A stretch of DNA of 64,000 nt from Anadara kagoshimensis (taxonomy: Eukaryota; Mollusca; Bivalvia; Arcoida; Arcidae). This document shows, piece by piece, positions 59,601 through 64,000 of this stretch. Positions within the stretch are counted from its first letter, which is position 1. Each line of letters begins with the position of its first letter. The notes under the pieces are model-generated. The model saw only the letters and a program-made list of their open reading frames with translations, had not been told where the DNA came from and made no database searches. A program made the position numbers and the translations under genes. The stretch is from positions 32,421,905-32,485,904 of the forward strand of contig CM037870.1 in the NCBI GenBank assembly GCA_021292105.1. Direction: 5' to 3'.

Positions 59601-62600
59601 TGTTTTTATGTGTAAAATTCTACATTTATTTTTACAGATAATAGCTAAATATGTTATAGAAAATAAACAATCCTTTAAGTTTTACAGCCTCAAAGGTCCA
59701 TTACGTTTAGAGTGCACCCAAATTAAGTAAACCTTTAGACAATTTGTTAAGTGGAATTATGAAGTCACCTGGGAAAACCAACTAAGAATATCTAATACTG
59801 TGTGAATGGGGTTTGCCACTGTACCACATGGTCAACACTCCTTAACGTTTTGTGCGGGACATTTTGGAAAACATTTACTCTGCAAAGTCCAAGGATAATA
59901 TCTTTTTTACAGGAAATTATGAACTAATATGATTCCATATCAAATAGAAACTAGAACTGTTTCTTGAGAGCCAAATAGTCCCTGTCCCCAACATCTAGAA
60001 GTGTTTAATGTTTTCCTGTAACCCTAACCTTTCTGATATAATCTTGGTTCAAGATAATGAGGGGGTATAATCACTGTTTGGCACAAATGTTAAGGGAATC
60101 ATGTGGTACAGTTGACAAACCACATTGGTCACCTTGGTTACCTGTACATAAAACTTTGGATATGAAGCTAAAGCATTGGCAATGTTTGTTAACACAGACA
60201 CAGTCGGTGGTGGATAAAGATAATACAGTTTAGGATTCCTCGGATATTCAATACTGGAAATAAAAAATACATAAAAATCTAGAAAAGTCTTGAGATGTGG
60301 TTGTGAAACACTTACTACGCTCCTGGCAGGAATAGATGGAAAGTATGTCAAAGGTCAAGTTCAATATTAATCTATTATGGACCTCTCCTGAGGGAATTGT
60401 TCTCCTATAGTGTTGTTTGGATAGGTATAATGCCCGAGTCGATAGGCTATGCATTGTCAAGGACAGACAATTCTACATAAAATAGTATTCATGTAGTTGT
60501 CCAATGATTATTCAACAAATTAACATGTAATGTACTCAAATAAGATAAATATTTTATGCCATTGATGAAAAGACTATAGCACATTCAATTCACATACCTT
60601 ATATGAACCCTTAACTTTTAATAATAAGAGAATAAAGTACCGGTAAATTTTAACATAATAGAAACTAGAAAAACTGTGAGCCACAAGCTCACAAAAAATA
60701 CCCCCCGCTCCCCCCACATAAAAAACATCCATCGGATCAAATTTTTAAATAGGAAGTGCACATCTACATTATATCACAAAGATTGTGTGAAAGTTTCATG
60801 AAAATCCATTGAAGGGTTTAGGAGGAGTTGCGGATAAGAGATAGGTACCCTAAGGTGTAACGGAAGGACGGAAGGACACACGGATGGACACCCCTATCAC
60901 TATATACCCCCCACTTTTTAAGCGGGGGTATAATAAAGCAATAGAAAAACTAGAAACAACATCCCCTCTCCAAATCAATGGAACAAAAGGGATAGGCAGC
61001 ATTTGCAGTACATTTATACATTTTTCAAATGTAAGTTGTTGGCTGTACATGAACTAAAGATATAAAATTCTATCACCTTAACTTAATAAATCAAATTATC
61101 AGAATATAACAAAATAAAATTACCTCCATTTTTTATAAGTAACATCATCAGATGGCAATGGCTGTAAACTGGGTAGTTTTGTGTCTTCTTTTCCACCCTC
61201 TTTGACAGATTTCTTGGTACTTCTAGTTCTGTCATCTCTGAAACACAGGATTTTTTGTGAGAAGTTAATGATTAGAATAAATGAATATGATAATTAAGAA
61301 ATGACATTCTTTTTTCCAGTATCGATGCAAGTACGAATAACAATGGTCAGTCCAAATTACATGACGGCTAAGCCGTTCATGTATAATTTGGACTGACCAT
61401 TGTTATTCATACTTGCATCGATAAGGAAAAAACGAATGTCATTACTTATATTTACAATCTTCAATTTTAAAAAAAGCTAAACGTAATATTTTGTGTGTAT
61501 TTGGAAACATTTAATTTTTATTTTGCCTCGACACCCACCGTCAGAAAAATGGCAGCGCCCACAACCATGTCCCAATCACAATCCAGAAGCATAAACGATA
61601 ACAAAAATAGTTCTTCCACTCACCATAAGTTTTATTTATACTACTTCAAGAAAATCGAAATTTCATGATGAAACCATGTCTACGTTGATTAACCGTTCCA
61701 AATGATAACATTCCTTATTGTATTTAACCGTAAAAAGTTAACATCAAAAGGTACTTTGTGATTGTAGTGTATTCAAACGCGGTGATTTGACGTAACAAGT
61801 AAATGACATATTTACATGATGACGTCAATTATTATTTATAACACTATAACATACAATTGCTCAAATGTGTTATAGAAGGAGTAACAATGACAATTGTAAA
61901 TATTACCAATTTTAAATATAATAGTCCTGCTACACTATTCAAATATGTGTAGACCTGCTAATGTTTCTGCAGAGTTATCATTCTTGGTGGTTATGGAAAG
62001 ATTATTCACATAGAACATCATTTTTAAAGGGAAAAAGTCAAGTTTTGGGATTCAATATTCAAACGAAATAATAATTCCCTACAAATGTGTAAATGGTTTC
62101 CCACAGTACAAAGGCAAACCATATTGATTACATCTCACTCAAACCTCAACAGGTATATGTATGTTCACTCTTTGTAATTGCAGGTTTTTCTTGCTGCAAA
62201 ATGTTTTCAGAGTTTGATATACAGTCAAACCTATAAAGGCCACCAAGGGAACCAGTAGAAGTGGCCTTTATGGGCAGGTGGCTTTTATATACAGGTTCAA
62301 TTAATATGAATAAAGAACAATTGGGATATAATTCTACTGGCCTTTATGAGCAGGTGGCCTTTATATAGAGGTGACCTTTAAGGCAGGTTGGACTGTACAT
62401 TGAATACAGTACCTGCTATAGTAACCATTTCTTTATAAAAAACATCTGTCCATTAAGACCTAAATTTTTTAAGAGCTAGAGCTTACCCTGCATTAGAGCG
62501 TCTGCCATTTTGATTGAAATCTTCTAAGATTGGTTAACATTTCTATTAGAGTGTCGAACACTCTGCTTGATAGCTCCTATGAAATCTATCATCAAAACAA

Positions 62601-63021
62601 CAAAACCTGTACTTTAACACTGGATAACAATGACACATTGTAAGGACAGAGCTTTTTTTTATTTGTATGGGTTAACTACAAACCTTTGCTACTGATACAT
62701 GTAATGTAGCAGAGCTGAGCTAGTACCGGTAGTCATATTGTTGTGTTGTATTTCATAAATATAATAGAGTGATTCACTGCCAGACTTTCTGGTCTGGATC
62801 TTTTAGCCTTGTGGGAGGGCCAGGTTCCATCCTCAGCCAGGCACTCAGTGCGAATTTTTTTTCTAGTGTTTCCTCTCTCCTGTTACATACAGTACCGGTA
62901 CATTATGTATTTACCTTTTATCACCTGTGATGTCAGGGAAGTGCTTCTGTTGAGATTTCTTGGCAAACTCAACAATTAGCTTACATCCTAAAATGTCGAG
63001 TTGATGTAGATGTTGTAAGGC
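50461..63021 (-). CDS. RNPC3: RNPC3 (U11/U12-65K snRNP protein), 12 exons, N-terminus off window
   Basis: Exons in transcript order: 63021-62915, 61237-61124, 60253-60142, 59353-59285, 58178-58066, 57148-56913, 55661-55585, 54094-53992, 53517-53423, 52528-52470, 51528-51396, 50532-50461. All phases agree. The protein bridges U11 and U12 snRNPs in the minor-spliceosome di-snRNP. Its C-terminal RRM binds the U12 snRNA 3' stem-loop and its N-terminal region contacts the U11-59K protein. The first exon here ends RRM1 (LIVEFAKKSQ). Family-specific segments follow: LTNIANALASYPKFYVQ, VLHLMNKMNLPAPFGP, an acidic Glu/Ser stretch, a Lys/Pro-rich basic stretch (58178-56913), and GGFGKIEP. RRM2 has RNP2 LYIKNLAKH and RNP1 GRMKGQAFV, and ends PMVIQFARSAKAK. 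The first RRM1 exon(s) with the start codon must lie right of 64000. The last intron is U12-type. Confidence 0.94.
50570..50607 (+). repeat. Poly-A run (38 bases)
   Basis: It lies inside the RNPC3 U12 intron, about 20 bases upstream (transcript direction) of the branch-point motif. It reads as poly-T in the transcript. A poly-T run of similar length lies at 25670-25706. Confidence 0.95.
51023..51234 (-). mobile_element. MITE F copy inside the RNPC3 U12 intron
   Basis: 212-bp member of the CTGTAAACG family, TA on each side, within the minor-class intron. Confidence 0.85.
51633..51840 (-). mobile_element. MITE F copy
   Basis: 208-bp member with intact ends CTGTAAACATATTTA and TAAATACGTTTACAG, flanked by TA. 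It lies in the RNPC3 intron just upstream of the penultimate exon. Confidence 0.87.
51848..51960 (+). mobile_element. SINE head remnant
   Basis: CTTGGTGGTAAAGTGGTCTA resembles box A, and AGGTTCAAAATCCTACTCC resembles box B about 50 bases later. It lies directly beside a MITE F copy. Confidence 0.45.
54511..55343 (+). mobile_element. 833-bp TA-flanked element with CAGTATAACCTG ends
   Basis: The terminal inverted repeat is perfect over CAGTATAACCTG, with TA on each side. Subterminal blocks of TATAAAGTCCACCTG repeat at both ends. The AT-rich middle shows no transposase. It is a non-autonomous Tc1/mariner-like element in an RNPC3 intron. Confidence 0.8.
56331..56515 (-). mobile_element. Old tRNA-derived SINE fragment
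   Basis: On the minus strand: GTGGTCAAGTGGTCTGAAGC (box A-like), then a body with GTTTTCTCCAGACACTCAGG and CTCCACCATCCC, a motif pair common in invertebrate SINEs. Box B is not clear. An S1 copy starts directly to its right. Confidence 0.55.
56523..56857 (+). mobile_element. SINE S1 in an RNPC3 intron
   Basis: Head TGGTAGCTCAGTTGATAG with box B GGGTTCAAACCCTGG, then body and tail. Approximate target duplication TGTTGAAGGA / TGTTGGAGGA. Sense orientation is opposite to RNPC3. It ends about 55 bases before exon 57148-56913. Confidence 0.88.
57499..57704 (+). mobile_element. MITE F copy (diverged)
   Basis: 206-bp older member with ends CTGTATAATATTTAA and ATATGTTTACAG. It is TA-flanked and lies in the RNPC3 intron before exon 57148. 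Confidence 0.8.
57720..57961. mobile_element. Family H inverted-repeat MITE
   Basis: Ends TTTCAAAATCATTCCTTAGC and GCAAAGAAATGATTGTGAAA, with AAGATTTTCCTTAACTTAAA inside each end. It directly abuts a MITE F copy. Confidence 0.75.
59062..59265. mobile_element. Family G palindromic MITE next to an RNPC3 exon
   Basis: Inverted ends GGGGTTCGCC...TGTACCATGTGAT and ATCACATGGTACAGTGGCG. The arms extend inward through GTGCGGAAC / GTTCCGCAC. Its right edge is 20 bases from the exon 59285-59353 donor. Related copies: 59808-59960, 60060-60128 (partial) and 51960-52170. Confidence 0.82.
60663..60933. mobile_element. Family E repeat in an RNPC3 intron
   Basis: The cleanest copy, with both hairpins intact: GTGAGCCACAAGCTCAC, and CCCCCACTTTTTAAGCGGGG near the right end. 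Confidence 0.85.
61300..61443. repeat. 144-bp near-perfect palindrome in an RNPC3 intron
   Basis: Two arms of about 70 bases, from AATGACATTCTTTTTTCC on the left to its complement near 61443, meet at ACGGCTAAGCCGT with almost no loop. It may be a compact MITE or a hairpin RNA source. The arms differ by a few mismatches and indels. It starts 63 bases upstream of exon 61237 in transcript direction. Confidence 0.88.
62222..62395 (+). mobile_element. Tc1/mariner-type MITE, CAGTCAAACCT family
   Basis: 174-bp element flanked by TA, with ends CAGTCAAACCT and AGGTTGGACTG. It lies in the RNPC3 intron between exons 62915 and 61237. Confidence 0.85.
62765..62885 (+). mobile_element. Possible SINE remnant
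   Basis: A GC-richer patch with a box B-like CCAGGTTCCATCC and a TTTCCTCTCTCC motif. It differs in base composition from the surrounding intron. Weak support. Confidence 0.3.
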
Positions 63022-63740
63022 CTAAAACAGAGAAAACAAATAATAATTAATAAGGTTATATATACAAATCAATCAAAGTGCATCTTCTTTTTTTTGGCAC
63101 AATTTCGGATAAAAATACCCTATAGTTATTTCATGTACCCGGTAAATCAAAAAGCACATGTAATATTCAAGCTCTCTTCATCGTATGCATCCATAAATGT
63201 AAAAAATAATGTCTACATACATGTTTCCTTTACATCAGCTATTTAGACAATAATTATTTAAAAGAAAAACAATAAATAACAATGGTAAAAGTTTTTGTTT
63301 CTTTATTCAGGGAAATGAAAATAAATGGCTCTAGCTGAGCAAATCTTGAATCTTTTCTGACAATTTTTTGGCTGTGACCTACATGTATGTAGTCAACCTT
63401 TAAGAAATACTGGGTTTGAAGTCCTCAGGTGTGTGTGGGGGGGGGGGGGGGTGCAACATATCTACTTGGGCACACAATATATGGAAATATATGGTAAATC
63501 TGATTGGACAAATGGATGTAAAATTGAAAATCAAATTGTTCATTATATAATGAATAAGAAAATTACTAAGCATTTAAACACTATTCATATTCAGACACAT
63601 GTGCTAACATCTAAAAATGTACAAGTTTTTCACATCTAGTCCATTAAAGAACTTAATTTATTATATAATCTTCTCAATATTCCATACAATAAACCCATGT
63701 AATAAAAATCATATTACATGCGTATAATATAGTTTTTGTA

Positions 63741-63848
63741 ACCTTGGTAACCAGCACATGACATTCCAATATGTGCAAGCTATGACGCTGACTGTTGTGT
63801 GTTTCAACATAATGTCATAGCGTGTGCACATTGGAATGGTTACCAAGG
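63741..63848. repeat. Inverted repeat, 35-45 base arms
   Basis: CCTTGGTAACCAGC...CATTCCAATATGTGCAAGCTATGAC pairs with GTCATAGCGTGTGCACATTGGAATGGTTACCAAGG. Loop of about 30 bases. Probably another short inverted-repeat element. Confidence 0.75.
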
Positions 63849-64000
63849 AATTCTATGTCCATCAGCTCTTTTCTTGTTATGAAGATGGTTTGTATTTTGG
63901 CGTAAAAGTTTTTTTCCTTGATTATATAATAAATAGATTCTTACATTGTTTATGTAACATTCAATTTATTACATGCATTGAATAAATCCAATATTACATT

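Overview
The window is animal (metazoan) nuclear DNA, AT-rich and dense in repeats. It carries spliced genes with short exons, GT-AG introns and several kinds of tRNA-derived SINEs and short inverted-repeat elements. The SINE and repeat families look most like those of a bivalve or other lophotrochozoan mollusc. That assignment is inference from general resemblance, not from a database search.

Four protein-coding genes can be reconstructed exon by exon with consistent splice phases. (1) 10818-27857, + strand: seven coding exons encode a 510-residue secreted or membrane-anchored protein. It has a signal peptide, a ten-cysteine Frizzled-type cysteine-rich domain, a full set of LDL-receptor class B (YWTD) blades, and a hydrophobic C-terminus. 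(2) 32779-34541, + strand: three exons encode a 143-residue lysine/proline-rich protein I do not recognise. (3) 44080-47725, + strand: four exons encode a 178-residue LYPD6-type three-finger protein with signal peptide and GPI-type tail. (4) 50461-63021, - strand: twelve exons encode RNPC3 (U11/U12-65K) of the minor spliceosome. Its 5' end lies beyond the right edge. LYPD6 and RNPC3 converge, with about 2.7 kb between their stop codons.

Layout: 1-10.7 kb is repeat-rich with no confident gene. 10.8-28.8 kb is the Frizzled/YWTD gene. One of its introns holds about five decayed copies of the upstream exon, then an eight-copy 137-bp tandem array in which most units carry a copy of the next exon's 3' splice site. 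28.8-32.7 kb and 34.6-44 kb are repeat-rich intergenic DNA. 44-47.7 kb is LYPD6, with a 32-unit 39-bp minisatellite in its first coding intron. 49.3-49.8 kb is a six-copy 76-bp array, each copy holding a perfect DR1 nuclear-receptor motif. The rest is RNPC3 and its introns.

Functional reading: LYPD6 in vertebrates is a Wnt/LRP6 co-regulator, and the Frizzled/YWTD protein combines the two extracellular folds that Wnts use on Frizzled and LRP5/6. The window therefore holds two candidate extracellular Wnt-pathway genes about 16 kb apart. The strongest discoveries are the Frizzled-CRD plus YWTD architecture, the array of duplicated splice acceptors, and a U12-type intron inside the gene for a U12 spliceosome protein, with both the 5' splice site and the branch point visible. 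There is also a readable record of nested transposon insertions, with target-site duplications and inferred empty sites.
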